From NCBI GenBank assembly GCA_934045075.1, contig OW203736.1, positions 7,579,109 through 7,643,108 on the forward strand: a stretch of DNA of 64,000 nucleotides. The letters are read 5' to 3'. Below the pieces are notes generated by a model. That model made no database searches. It was given only the letters and a program-made list of their open reading frames with translations, and was not told the DNA's origin. Source of the stretch: Yponomeuta sedellus. Lineage: Eukaryota > Arthropoda > Insecta > Lepidoptera > Yponomeutidae. Made by a program: the position numbers and the translations under genes. Shown one piece after another: positions 11,100-22,780 of this stretch (its first letter is position 1; every line of letters begins with the position of its first letter).

Positions 11100-11310
11100 A
11101 CGACCTCTGTGGCGTAGCGGTGGCGCATCTCCCTACCATGCAAGAGGTCCTGGGTTCGATCCCCGGCTGGGGACAAAATAAAACCCCAGGTCTTGGATGT
11201 TTACATGTTTGTGAAGGCGTTATTTCTGTTACCCATGACACAGGGTATCCTAGGGTGGGGCCAGAAGCAATGTATGTGTCTGTAAATGTTGTTGTTGTTG
11301 TTGTGATATT
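11100..11310 (+). mobile_element. tRNA-derived SINE (family B)
   Basis: Head GACCTCTGTGGCGTAGCGGT (A box) and GGGTTCGATCCCCGGC (B box) 35 bases on, followed by a body with GGTCTTGGATGTTTACATG, GGTATCCTAG and CAGAAGCAATGTATGTG. This copy ends in (TTG)n. Other copies: 17406-17577 (minus), 20497-20697 (plus), 31107-31315 (minus), 32742-32936 (minus) and 59970-60165 (minus). Separate insertions and variable tails fit retroposition. Confidence 0.75.
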
Positions 11311-11464
11311 TCAAAATAATTAATTGATAAGAAAGTGATTCATCACAAGATATGGTCAGCCCACTGACACTTCCATTAAAGCAATATGATTGGGTATTTA
11401 GCGAGTCTAAATGAAAATTTCACACTTGTAAAGTAGAAGCTCTGTTCTACTACTACCCTACTAC

Positions 11465-11760
11465 CAAAGTTATCGACATAGCTCAGAGAATCAGGAAGCT
11501 GAAGTGGCAATGGGCTGGCCATATCTCGCGAAGAACCAACAACCGTTAGAGTAAACGTGTCCTTGAGTGGAGACCGTGACTCGGCAAACGTAGTGTGGGA
11601 TGCCCTCTGATGACGGATGACGATCTGCGAAAAAAACTGCAGGCAGATGCTGGATGCGGCAAGCTAAAGTCAGGGCGCTATGGCGCTCAAAAGGGGAGGG
11701 CTATGTCCAGCAGTGGACTAGTATAGCCTGACGACGACGACTACCATACCTGCTTTTTTA
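11465..11760 (+). pseudogene. LINE ORF2 C-terminal fragment
   Basis: In broken frames it encodes RIRKLKWQWAGHISRR, the region after the RT domain that usually reads LKWRWAGHxxR, then a WDDDLRK-like block, and ends at GGGAGGGCTATGTCCAGCAGTGG and a (GACGAC)n-type tail. It is frame-broken and 5'-truncated. The same 3' end recurs at 34498-34695 and 55525-55640 with (GAAGAA)n tails. Confidence 0.6.
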
Positions 11761-12620
11761 ACCTCCGTCACACAATGCCATCCCAGACATGGAAAATCAC
11801 TCAAAATGAAGCCATTTGTACAAAGCAAGTATGTCTTGCACTATACCAACGAGGCAGTCATATATCGCAGTCCCTATAGTTGTATTGCCACAGTTTTTTT
11901 TGCAATCTGCTAAGTAAACATTGCGAAAGTTGTTTTATCCTCGACGCACCGGGTAGATAAGTAGTTACAGATATAGCCCGTGTACTGGCGGGCAAGAAAA
12001 TCGTTTACCCACGTGCGCCCCCGAGCAATTTTCCAGAGTCAATTGGCGAAAGCTCGATAGAAATCGCTGTGCAAAGCGGCGACGCGTCGCTTTAACTCCG
12101 AATGTAGTGGAAAATACAATTGACACCAACCATTTATTTAACTTAATAAATCGCTGGAAAGTCCTCAAATATTTGAGGGTACGCTAACGGTCGAGCGGGG
12201 GTGGTAGTGATTTTTTTCATCTCATCCCACGCATCGACAATCCCATAATTTATGTACTAAATCAAGGTCCCTATTATTTCAAAGTTAAGAATGATCTCCC
12301 TTCCAGTTAAGAGGGCCGTTAAAACAAATTTCAAACCGACTTCAAAAAATTTTAAATAAAAAATAAAAACCGACTTCTGCACCCTGAGGCACTAAAAACG
12401 TAGAAATAATTTAAACGAATGTGATCTATAAATTCCAAATTCGTATATTTCTAGGTATTGTAGAGGGATATCTTGGAGTCGGTGCCCAAAATGTATGTGA
12501 TGGTCTGGAACTCGGCACTTAATTTATTGATTTTGATAATAAACATGTGACGTATTAGTTAAAAGTTTAAAAGTTTTTAGGTAAAAGGCTAGAAAATATA
12601 CTTAACTTAAAAGTAAATAT
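11761..12620. other. No gene recognised
   Basis: Contains AAAAACCGACTTC segments (12330-12380), a common border of repeats that also occurs at 15260-15430 and 31830-31870. No coding signal. Confidence 0.4.
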
Positions 12621-12699
12621 TTTACGGGGTTCGAGTTCCGGCATGGGTGGAATTTGAACCTCTAAATATTTTTTTTAATTGTCCTTAGCACTTAAAAAG

Positions 12700-13308
12700 A
12701 ACATAATTAAATACTTTAGTGAAAACGGCCTATTTCTATCTAGAATAGAAGCTTAAAACTTCTAGGGAACGACATTTTAGCTGATGATCTTGGGCATCTG
12801 ACTCTTAATATTACTAGTGTAACAAGTGATAAGTGTTGTGTGTAGCAAGTGATAACGAAACCATAGATTTCAATTTCAACTTCGGGTTTCTAGGTGCAAC
12901 GGTGCCCTAGATCTGGGTGTTCTTGAGCTGGTCATCATCAGACTTCCAAACGTTTGGCTGTAGAAAGTGACAGAGAAATTAAATATTTAAGTAAAAACGG
13001 CATATTTCTATCTAGATTCTATCAAGACCGACATTTGAGCTGATGATCTTGAGCATATGACTCTTAATATTCCTAGTGTAGCAAGTGATAATGAAACTAT
13101 ACATCTCAAATTTAATTCCGGTTTTCTAGGTGCAACGGTGCCCTAGATCTGAGTGTCCTTGAGCTGGTCATCATCAGACCTCCGAGTCGTCGGCTATAGA
13201 AAGTGCCAGTGAAATTAAATACTTTGGTGAAAACGGCATATTTCTATCTAGAATAGAAGCTTAGAACCTCTCAAGACCGACATTCGAGCTGATGATCTAC
13301 GAAACAAT
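12700..13308 (+). repeat. Tandem repeat, unit about 240-285 bp, ~2.3 copies
   Basis: Units begin near 12715, 12985 and 13225. Shared blocks are AAAACGGC(C/A)TATTTCTATC, AGCTGATGATCTTG, GGTGCAACGGTGCCCTAGATC and GAGCTGGTCATCATCAGAC. Unit 1 carries about 30 extra bases around TGTAACAAGTGATAAGTGTT. The third copy stops within the AGCTGATGATC block. Just before it, 12622-12690 is a scrap of the tRNA-like family C (GGTTCGAGTTCCGGCATGGG). Confidence 0.8.
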
Positions 13309-13400
13309 GTCCACCAGACACCAGAGAAAGAGTTACTGAATGAAAATATTTGATGAACATGGTGTTTGTAACATCAAAACTTAACTTAATTTTTTGCTTT

Positions 13401-14919
13401 AAAGGAGAATGGGCAAAATCGTATGGCGCTTGGTCTATCAGCGGCCAGGTATAATTTTGTTTTTTTTTGTGTACTGTCACTCTACTATCACTGTCAAAAA
13501 GTTTTATATCTGTGGTGTAATTATTAATGGAATTAAATACATTTTTATTTTAGATATGTCAGTCTATGGTTTGGCGTATTATAACTAAAGTTTAGTCTTA
13601 AAAATGAGGAAATCAAATAAAATGACTTGTAGATTTCACTAAAATACCTTTATTGCTATGACAAAACATCGCCAAAAATAATAATAATGATAAAGACATC
13701 AAAACTCAGAGTACATTCAATGTTTTATTGTACATTAACACATTTAATGTACATGGGCTAAACATCAAGACGAGGATATTCTAATACTGACATCAGGACA
13801 CTGTACATTATTGTACATTAATACATTTAATGTACAATAATAGCACTTAGTTCTGATGCCGGTAACAAAACATCTTCGTCTTGATGTCTAGCCCATGCCA
13901 GATACCACACCACACACATAACGTGTGCACAGCAACCGATTGTGCGCCTTCCACTTATACAACTGCAATAATAATGAGCAATTGCTTCTCTATTTTGTCT
14001 TTCTCGGTTAACTACAATGTAAGAATAATATATTCTGAACCTTACATGCCTAGATTGTATACGCACACGTAATAACCAAATGTCTTCTTCTTCAATAAAA
14101 TGTCTGAGCTGACTTATTTGTCGCTCCCGGTACACTTCAATATTGTACAAGCCTTCAACTAGGTGTTCAGCGTAGTAGCTGCGAGCCAACTTGACGTGGT
14201 ATGTGCCAAGTGCAAACAGAATTAGGTCTTCTTCAGAAAGCACAGGGAAGTCTTCAAAAATGGACTGATCGCTGCTGAGTTTTTCAAATTATGCCCTTTG
14301 TCTATTTGTTATGTTATGACGGACAACATAGTCCGCTAAGAGGTTCGGTATTTCAAAGCGTTCATTAATTATATTCACGAACGACGATGCATAAATACTA
14401 TCTTGCATCGGTGTCTGAAATGCATTGATCAGTGCCGCTGCGTTTTGGAAGTCCTCGAACATGTGACTTAAGGCGCGATTAAAATAGTCTTGCCTAAACA
14501 ATTTAAAGTCTCGCTTGAACCTGCCATTTATAACTTCCACTACCCAGCGGCATAGAGTGACCAGCCTAGTTCTATTGGCCTGTTCAGTAGTAAGTTGGTC
14601 TGCACCGCGGTCTTTGGTTTCGGGCATATAGGCACTGTAGTTGAATCGCTCCAAATCGCCACAGACGTCTCTGAACCCACGATCGGTATGGTGGTGACAA
14701 CGTTTTGAAATACTTTTGAATACATAAACTAATTTTAAAATAAGTATTTAGTACATTTTCTTGCATTTATTATCTCTGTGTTTTACCTATATGTACTTTT
14801 TTTTCTAAATGAGCTGCAATGTTACGTTCATAGTAAAAGTTAGTCGTTAGTAATAGTACTTTCATTTAATACCTATTTCGTTGTTGGCCGCTCATAGACC
14901 ATTTTGCCCATTCTCCTTT
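13401..14919 (-). mobile_element. DNA transposon with DDE/SWIM transposase remnant
   Basis: Inverted ends AAAGGAGAATGGGCAAAAT followed by GGTCTAT(C/G)AGCGGCCA at 13401-13448 and 14884-14919. The left end has an extra 10-11 bases in the middle. The interior holds the transposase remnant on the minus strand (13827-14700). Size is 1.5 kb. The target duplication is not clear: the left flank is GCTTT and the right flank GAATT. Confidence 0.75.
13827..14700 (-). pseudogene. DDE transposase C-terminal half with SWIM zinc finger
   Basis: One minus-strand frame from about 14700 to 13827, broken by a single in-frame TAA at 14289-14291. It opens with DRGFRDV, which carries the second catalytic Asp of DDE_Tnp_4-like transposases. 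It continues through LTTEQANRTRLVT and RWVVEVINGRFKR, where E is the likely third acidic residue. The end has a SWIM-type finger, YCSCISGRRTIGCCAHV (C-x-C ... C-x-H). The first catalytic Asp and the N-terminal DNA-binding part are missing, so it cannot act. ISL2EU/Harbinger-like relatives combine such domains; the family name is inference. Confidence 0.65.
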
Positions 14920-15113
14920 GAATTTCTCAAATTCCATCTTAGAAAGTCTTCATCAGAACCTCACCATAGTACCCTGGGACCAATTTTACGCTATATGTTA
15001 TGAAGCATATGCCTAATACTAATGGATAGGGCTCATTAGGCCTTATTGCTGCTGTCCATTGAAGAGTTCAGTTCTGCAGCTCTGAAGGTCTTCATCAGAT
15101 CTTCACCAAATTA
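14920..15113. other. Short unassigned spacer
   Basis: Contains CTTCATCAGAACCTCACCA and GGACCAATTTTACGC, resembling the tandem unit that follows. Confidence 0.4.
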
Positions 15114-15421
15114 AAATGGGACCAATGGGACGCTATACCTAAACGAACAAAAATTTTTTTATCAAAATCGGTTTAGATTTGACGAAGTTATGCGAAAACA
15201 TAGTCAAAAAAAAAAAAAAAAAGTTATATACGCGTGGAATTGATAACCTCCTCCTTTTTTGAAGTCGGATTAAAATGGGACCAATGGGACGCTATACCTA
15301 AACGAACAAAAATTTTTTTATCGAAATCGGTTTAGATTTGACGAAGTTATGCGAAATAATAGTCAAAAAAAAAAAGTTATATACGCGTGGAATTGATAAC
15401 CTCCTCCTTTTTTGAAGTCGG
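15114..15421 (-). repeat. Direct tandem duplication, unit ~154 bp
   Basis: 15114-15268 and 15269-15421 are nearly identical (TTAAAATGGGACCAATGGGA ... CTCCTCCTTTTTTGAAGTCG). They differ by a few substitutions and by oligo-A length (17 against 11). On the minus strand they read AACCGACTTCAAAAAAGGAG, a common lepidopteran repeat start; a divergent third copy lies at 31830-31960. Confidence 0.85.
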
Positions 15422-17405
15422 TTAAAAAGAGAAAGTTCGCTATCTTTTGTATATTAATATACAGCGATAATATACAACGATAATTCTTAACTATATTAAA
15501 AATTATAGTAAAGTATATTTGACAACATTAAGAAAGGGTTACACTCAGTAGGTAAAAAATAAAATTAATAAACATACATATTTAATTATACTACGTCGTC
15601 CGATTTTATTTATCCTTTATTTGTCAGAAAGAACTGGAATCGGTTACAATTTGGTGCGCGTAAGGAGATACTCAGTGTCATATCCACCATTAGGTATCAC
15701 AACAAAAATTAACGTCAATAGCGATGCGGAATGCATATGATTTTTTCCCCTTAATTTTTAATCCAGACTGCAATACCTAATTATCACTCCACATCCGACA
15801 GTGGCATGCGCTAAACCACGTTACGTTTAAATAACCAAACCGATATTTTCTCTAACGAGACAGGTTAAATGACCGTGCAATTTGCTGCCGAACCAATTTC
15901 CCTGCCGGCCATTGCCCTCGCTGCCATCCTGATGATAGTGTAGTAATTTTGACTGACGCGCTGTTCGGCCCCCGATTGATTGATGACGCGTGTTTACCGA
16001 CTCTGATGACGTTTACTTTGCATTAAGGCTATGTGGCTTCAGCACTCCCGAACACACCGCAGCCCTAACAGTAGTTAGTAGGCAGCAACGCTAAATTGGT
16101 GTCTCGGGCTCTTGATTTAAAGATCAAAATTGATGATGAAGGTAACTCTCGGTGTAAAGTTGAGGTACTCGTAAGTTAATGAATGATGTTTGAAATGAAG
16201 GCTAAATTACACAAAGGTGAATGAAATCATAACGATACCAGTCTCGTTGGTCTAGAGGTAAAACGATTAATAACCACAACCGAAGTAGTTGACTTATTCA
16301 CGTTTATGGGTGCCTACATTGGCCGCCTTTAGCAGAACTAATCGCTGACTAATCGCTAAGTCATCTCTATTACGCGTCCGATTACAAATTTCTATAGATT
16401 CTGCTGAACGCGCTTTTTTGTTTACGGCGAAAATGACAGTAACACACACACAAATCACTACGTTTGACCACAACTTGCTGCTAATCGCTGCTTCTCATCG
16501 AAAGTCAAATGCGATGGAAAAAATGGCGTGTGATAGCTGTAAATTGCTGTCAGTCATCCCGTTTTTGTCTGCGTTCAGCAGATATTTTGTAATCGATAAC
16601 CCATTAGATTAGGCGAAAAGTTTACAGAATAGTCATTAATCACGATTATATTTGGTAAAACATTCTTCCCGACAACCGAAACGACGTTTTTTATTCCCGA
16701 CCTTTCCGCAGCGTTACAGTAGCCGTGATCACGCGTAGACTGAAGTGGCGAGTACAGTGAATTGTAGTAGTCAACGTAGTGGTCTGCTTGAAAGCTTGAA
16801 ACCATCCTCTTTGTTGATATACTTGTGTTTTTATACAACTACGTATGAGCATAGCAAGCGAGCATCATATGGACTTTCTTATTACATCTCACGTGATCTC
16901 TAGATATCTAAACTAGGTCGTAGGTACCTGTATTGTAGGCACCTAGTGTTTTTTTTACATATTTAATTCATATTACTGTGCATCGATGTATTCTGCTAAA
17001 TGTGGCCATTGATTTGTGAAAACAGGGAGCGCGTCTCCAAAATGCATACTTGTTCTATAGAGTCATATTAGTAAGGAAATTGTTGTTTCATTGACACTAG
17101 TGGTAGTCTACTTACAAATCGCATTCCAATGGCATTTCCCGTACAATTTAACGTGAGAGATGCCCGAGATGCCTTTTTAGCGGATTAAATTTGGAATAGC
17201 ATTGTTATAGGCTACCAATTAGAGTCAAATAGCAGCTATTTTTATGCTTATGTTAGTAAACTAAGCGTGTATTTTACTCTAGGGTCAACTAAACAGACAG
17301 AGGCAGAATGAGGACATTCCCCTACATTACGCGCATAATGTCATAAATTACGCCAATTGAAAAGTGAGTCTTAAGGCATTAAAAGGCGTTAAGTTTCAAT
17401 AACAT
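15422..17405. other. No gene recognised (2 kb)
   Basis: Read on both strands. Open frames at 16418-16612 (plus) and 16575-16838 (minus) show no domain or motif and overlap each other. No repeat ends were resolved. This is the longest unexplained low-repeat stretch on the left side. Confidence 0.45.
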
Positions 17406-17577
17406 AACATTTTAACATACATTGCTTCTGGCCCCACACTAGGATACCCTGTGTCGTGGGTACCAGGAACAGCGACATAACAAACATCTAAACATCCAAG
17501 ACCTAGGTTTTTTTTTTCGTCCTCAGCCGGGGATCGAACCCGGGACCTCTCGCATGGTAGGCAAATGCGGTACCGCC
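17406..17577 (-). mobile_element. tRNA-derived SINE (family B), 5' end damaged
   Basis: Minus-strand copy. B box GGGATCGAACCCGGG (reverse) is intact. The A-box side is truncated where TACCGCCGATTAAAAAG replaces the usual TACCGCTACGCCACAGAGG. Confidence 0.7.
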
Positions 17578-18092
17578 GATTAAAAAGTCTTAAGAAGCTA
17601 TTTCATTTTTATTCTGTTTTTGATAGTTGTTAGCTAGATCATATTTCGATTTGCGTCTTCTAAAGTTATTGTTAAAGTGTCATTACAATCTGGCATGTCG
17701 TTTGTAAATAAAAGCCAAATTAGGTTTGTATGAGAATTGCACCTTTAGGGGCCGCCTTAAGTTATCTTAAGGCAGCCCCTCACTACGTTAGGTTGCTAAC
17801 AACACTTAAGACGTAACTATTAACAAAACTAACTTAAGCATAAGCTGTTAGAGAATGAGACAGTGCCAAGGAGCCATTTTTCTCCGATACAATAAAACGC
17901 TAAAGACAACTCTAGCACTTAGCTAAAGTGTTATTGAATGTTTCTTTCTAAGCACAAGTAGGGTAAGACAAACAACGAGGATCCACTACACTTTTTGTCG
18001 TGAGGAAGACTTTCCACTATACAGGGCGTGCCAAACTTGGGCCAGCGCTAGAATGCAGCAAGAATTTTGGGTTATTCCTAAAATTATTATTA

Positions 18093-18871
18093 CAGTCTGT
18101 TAGCTTTTAGAATATACCTTGGTTACCATCTGATAGAATCGGATAAATTCGTGTAATAGAAATATCGGACCTAATATGACACTTAACTTTACGCAACTTT
18201 TCAGTGTTACTTAAAGTTAAGTCAGTAGGTAGTGAAGAAAAAAAAAACCGGCCAAGTGCGAGTCAGACTCGCGCACCGAGGGTTCCGTGCAAACCTGTAT
18301 TATAGACCTGAGTATTTGGTATGAATTTCAATTTAATACCTCTACGCGTTTATGAGGAAATGGGTAGTAAGTTTAAAATTATTAAAAAAATATATATTAT
18401 GTGATGTAACTAAAAATTTATGGTTTTCGTAATTTTTCCTTTATCTATGCTATAAGACGTTGCTTCGTACCAAATTTCAAGATTCTGAGTTCACGGGAAG
18501 CACCCTGTAGGTTTTGATTCTCTTGCAAGTGTCGAAAATTTGCGGCATAAACGGCTGTATCTTTTGATTGCGTTGGCTTAGAAGTTTGATTTTTTCACAG
18601 CTTCAAGGGACAGTAGACTTGAGTAATTGATATAAATTTCAGCTTCATACCTCCACGCGTTCCTGAGAAAAATGGTCTTGACAGACGGACGGACGGACAG
18701 ACGGACAGACGGACAACAAAGTGATCCTATAAGGTTCCGTTTTTTCCTTTTGAGGTACGGAACCCTAATTATGCAGAGCGGGAAGTAGTACGAGTATTAA
18801 ACTCGTGTGCTTTCGGCGAAAACCGAAGCCTATTCTAGAGCCCAAGGTATATTCTAGAAGCTAACAGACTG
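18093..18871. mobile_element. Mariner-type MITE with a nested GGGTTCCGT repeat
   Basis: Ends CAGTCTGTTAGCTTTTAGAA and its complement, with flanking TA at 18091-18092 and 18872-18873. It is the same family as 4092-4498 but 779 bp. The extra length is a second repeat (about 18247-18768) running from GGCCAAGTGCGAGTCAGACT through a (GGAC)n(AGAC)n tract to GGTACGGAACCCTAA. That repeat carries GGGTTCCGTG near one end and ACGGAACCC at the other as short inverted ends. Confidence 0.75.
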
Positions 18872-18873
18872 TA

Positions 18874-20084
18874 AGTTCGTCTCCACGCGCTGTAACGATT
18901 TTGTAGGTTTTGGTAAATATTTGTCCTAGATAGAAAAATGTTAACTCTACGGGACTCACATTACCAACCAAAAAAGTCACTACATAACGGAAAATCCAAC
19001 GAGAAATAATAATTTTTAAATGTCGAATTGAATAGACAATGCTAAAGTGATAAAACAAAAGTTGTTGATAGTCTAAACATATTTTTAACGTTTTTCAACA
19101 GGCCTGAAATTGTTCATTTTAGTGATTATTTCAAATAAATTTATTTAAGGCGCCCGCTGCGGTAGTGGAACCCATGATCTCTTCGTTGTAGTAGCGTAGC
19201 AACGGAAAAGTCAAAGTGACTTGAGGCCGTAAATTGGGACAATTATAACAAGCAGTTTTTCAGAATAAAATCACAGTTTCATTATTTTATATTGACATTG
19301 TTCATATGGGGTTCGCTCATTTGGGGGATTTTAGGGGTTTTATGTGGATGTGGTGATCATAAATAAATATATCAGAAGGTTGCAATTTAAATGTAAAATG
19401 TCTGTATTCAATTTAGTACACGTACTAGGTTTTACGTTTTAAACTACGGTACTCTAAAAGTTTTCGGAGGCGACTGCCTCAAAAGGGTTTCGGGGAAACG
19501 ACTAGCTGGATACAGACGTCCGCGCGTGATCGTTGCGCTACGTTACTTTGTTGCTCCAAATGTTGACTCAGCGTTCCGAGTCCCTACAGTGGTTATGTTG
19601 TGTGGAAATTATTATTATTAATAAGGTAAGAAAGTGTCTATTGAGCTATAAGTCAGACAAACGCAAGGCTTGTTTCTTGACAAAAAAGCTATGCAAGCCT
19701 ATAAATCACACGATGCGTAGGAGAAGGAAATGGCGATTCTAGTAAATTACATTAATGATTCAAAGAGCAAAGTTTGTAGTAGAAGAGGGTGGTGACCACG
19801 ATAAATTGGAACCTCCGTAAGTTTGAAAACCTTAAGATCTTAAAAGTTGAATTACGATCGACCCCGCTCGCTCCACAGATCTTAAATCAAAAGGAATTTC
19901 CTTAGTTTCCTTAATTTTCTACACATTTCCTTAATTATTGCCGACTACCATCAGGAGTACAAATAAAACGCGGGAAAGGCAGTATTAAATACAATATAAG
20001 GTTCTGAAATAATGTGTCCATATTTATGTGTTTTATGTTGTTTTATTGTGCTTGGTATAGCCGATAGCATAAGGCGAGCACATG
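18874..20084. other. No gene recognised
   Basis: Short unremarkable open frames only. 19160-19210 (GCGGTAGTGGAACCCATGATC) may be a decayed tRNA-like head. Confidence 0.4.
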
Positions 20085-20240
20085 TCAACTCTGCGCGCAC
20101 ACTACAAACTCCAACATTCCTGCATCGCGCAATCAAAGTGTTTCACGTGACAAACAATAAATATAACGTCCTACTACCAACAGTTGGACCGGCCTTCCCC
20201 AGGCATACGATTTACCTGGCGGGAAATTTCCCTTTATAAT
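20085..20240 (+). repeat. Dispersed repeat, uninterrupted copy
   Basis: Matches 60975-61350 through CTCCAACATTCCTGCATC, CAATCAAAGTGTTTCA, ATAAATATAACGTCC, CAGTTGGACCGGCC and GGGAAATTTCCCTTTATA. It serves as the empty-site reference for the insert at 61075-61288. Confidence 0.7.
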
Positions 20241-20496
20241 AAGAGCACGATCACCCGCTCTTTCCAACTTTTACATATTATGTGCACTCTAATCAGTTAC
20301 GTTAAGGGCGATTTTACAAGAACAATATAAAGGTCGACCTACTGGCGGCTATACAGTGGACTACCGAAGCAAGAAAATTATTCGTATTAATTATTAGATC
20401 ATTCAGAATTTTTAATACGCTTCTATTGAACTGTATGTAAGCCCTTGGCAGTAGACCAATTCCACAACGAGTCAATCATAGCTATTAAATAACTAC

Positions 20497-20697
20497 GACG
20501 ACCTCTGTGGCGTAGCGGTAGCGCATCTACCTACCATGCAAGAGGTCCCGGGTTCGAATCCCGGCTGGAAACAAAAAAAAACCCCAGGTCTTGGATGTTT
20601 ACATGTTTGTGATGTTGTTTCTGGTTCCTACGAGACAGGGTATCCTAGTGTAGGGCCAGAAGCAATGTATGTGCCTGTATGTAAATGTTATGTTAAC
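20497..20697 (+). mobile_element. tRNA-derived SINE (family B)
   Basis: Plus-strand copy with intact A box (GTGGCGTAGCGGTAGCG) and B box (GGGTTCGAATCCCGGC). The body ends GCAATGTATGTGCCTGTATG. Confidence 0.75.
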
Positions 20698-20837
20698 TAT
20701 TTTATATGTAGCAACCGAATCACTGCAACCCTCAGTGTTAGTTATGTCATATTTTAAGTTTGTACAGACGACGTGATTTCATATTAGTCATATTAGACAA
20801 AAACTTAATCTGCAGGTTTGTTAAAGGTCATTCGAAT

Positions 20838-21225
20838 GGTGGCCGGGTCATCCATCTCCCTCCAAAATGGTTGAGACTGATGATGGCTGACCTCTGCGTT
20901 ATGCTCGTGAACGAGTGCTGTTCGTGTGTCTGGCCGCAGCACTTGTTATGTTTTCACGGCCTATGTAAAACAATTGAAAAATGCTTTAGCATTTAAAGTT
21001 ATTAATGGCAATCATGGAATCTAATACGTATAGGTGGTATCTAATGTATTAGATTTAAGAGGACTTGAGAAAAGATGGTCAGAGTGGAGTTTTTTTTCCG
21101 CTGCCTTTTTCTCCACTTCACTACGGTGGGAAGGCAGCGGCTTTCACTTTTATGTTACATTGTACTTTGATATTCAGCAAACAGAATGTAAATTCTTTAC
21201 GTTGAAATAAATTAAATTGAACTGA
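20838..21225 (+). repeat. LINE-like 3' end, copy 2
   Basis: Second copy of 2745-3163, lacking the first part and ending AAATAAATTAAATTGAACTG. The two agree over most of 390 bp, with a small insertion after ATTTAAGA here. Confidence 0.6.
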
Positions 21226-21289
21226 ATATAATAATATTCGAACTGAAAAAATCTGCCGTGTTGGGATCTTTACACAATACCACTAAGTA

Positions 21290-21890
21290 AAACTGTTTTT
21301 ATACGGATTTATGCTCGTTTATTACATTTTTACAATTTTCCAACGTTTCGGCACTTTTACAGGTGCCGTGGTCTCGGATGACTGAGGTGGTAGGCGTCTT
21401 TTTGCAAGCATTAACGGTTAGTTTACTACCCTCGGCAAAAATTAAAAAAGTTAATTATGAAGTAACGTTCCAAAATAAGTATTTCAATTATTTTATATAA
21501 AGTCAACAATATTGATTATTAGTAATTGAAGTTAAAAAAATAATAATAATAAATCCAATTATTTTACATGAACTAAAAATATTGATTATTAATTGAAATT
21601 AAAATTAACACTTCAGTCACACTTTTAGCAAGGGGGTCTCATGCACTTAAGCACTGGTTCCCATGCTGCCGGTATATTCCAACCACGATCTCTATTGAAA
21701 TTTGGATGCCGGCGGATCTCTATTGCCTCGCGTATCATTCTAGGGAAGAAACGGTCTTCTCGGGCTAGAACTTTAACTTTATCAACATGTATAAAGTGGT
21801 TGGTACCGCTAAGTGTATGTTCGCTGACTGCAGATCTACCAGAGCTCTTATGTTTCACGTCCGCGATATGTTCCTTCACCCGTTCAGCTA
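21290..21890 (-). mobile_element. Penelope-like element, 3' fragment
   Basis: Minus-strand reading at 21890-21625 gives the tail of a GIY-YIG endonuclease: VKEHIADVKHK, SAVSEHTLSGTNH, REAIEIRRHPNFNRD, then W-x-P. These are hallmarks of the C-terminus of Penelope-like elements. Past the stop, 21330-21400 contains the conserved hairpin GGCAC...GTGCC followed by GAAACGTTGG, as found in the hammerhead-bearing ends of these elements. The RT is absent. An (AATAAT)n tract marks the upstream break at about 21885-21905. Confidence 0.7.
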
Positions 21891-21944
21891 TAATAATAAT
21901 AATATTGGCCTTTTTGCATATACTTAATGAGATGATTTATACAG

Positions 21945-22296
21945 CATCCGGTGGCATCCTCACTCACACTAGATGGGTGAAGGGACCACTCCGACGCTGT
22001 AGTGCCTGGGACATGGTTTTATAGATGGTGTAGGCTAGCCCAGCACCTATACCATCCTGACAGCTTAGTCGGCCTAGCCCACAGGAAAGACTAGTCAATA
22101 CGTGCGGAGCCAACCAAGCCGCGGGTTTCCTCACGATGTTTTCCTTCACCGTTAGCGTGTGGTATTGCGACTACAATTTCGCAAATGTACGTAACTTTGA
22201 AATTAAACAAAGTCATTGGTACACGCCCGCACTCGGGATCGAACCTGGGGCTCTCGCTTGCCAGTCCATGGTTCTACCCACTGAGCTACCACCGCC
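21945..22296 (-). mobile_element. tRNA-like SINE (family D), copy 1
   Basis: On the minus strand the head reads GGCGGTGGTAGCTCAGTGGG (A box) and AGGTTCGATCCCGAG (B box), followed by a 270-bp body ending near CACTCACACTAGATGGGTG on the plus strand. Copy 2 at 22781-23134 agrees over the full length and shares the flanking ATATTGGC and ACTTAATGAGATGATTTATA, so the pair may be a segmental duplication and not two insertions. Confidence 0.7.
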
Positions 22297-22780
22297 TTCA
22301 GCTATGGTACGCTTAAAAACAGTTTTAATTATGTCTAGTGCTCTTGTTAACCTTAGAAAATACAATACCACTAAGCCTCAACATTTCGCTTAACAAGTTC
22401 ACAACTTTATCAGCCTTTGGCCCTAACAACCCTGCTCATATTTAATGGAGGGTATAAATCAAAAGGCCGCTACAGATGCAAGGACGGGGGCAAAAATTAA
22501 TCGACCAATCTTAGAAGACTAATTTACTTACACCCAGAAATATATATATTTGGGCTAATTTTTAATCAGCTTAGAACTTACCTAACTGTTGGAATAATTA
22601 TTAGGGACTGCCTAAGACAAGAGATTAAGATTAACAGACGCTGGCTGGCCGTAAAAATGTTTTACGAATTTATTTCTTTAATAGAAGGGAAATCGTCAGC
22701 GAAATCGGCAACGAAATAACCACGTTTAAGATTATATAATATTGGCATTTTTGCATCTACTTAATGAGATGATTTATACA
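22297..22780. other. No gene recognised
   Basis: Spacer between the two family D copies; AT-rich, no motif. Confidence 0.4.

Noticed and set aside
16418..16838. Host gene in the 15.4-17.4 kb repeat-poor stretch
   Set aside because: Open frames are short, overlap on opposite strands, and lack splice-supported extension or any motif.
22235..22296. tRNA gene with A and B boxes on the minus strand
   Set aside because: Part of a repeated SINE body (two copies), with no clean cloverleaf.
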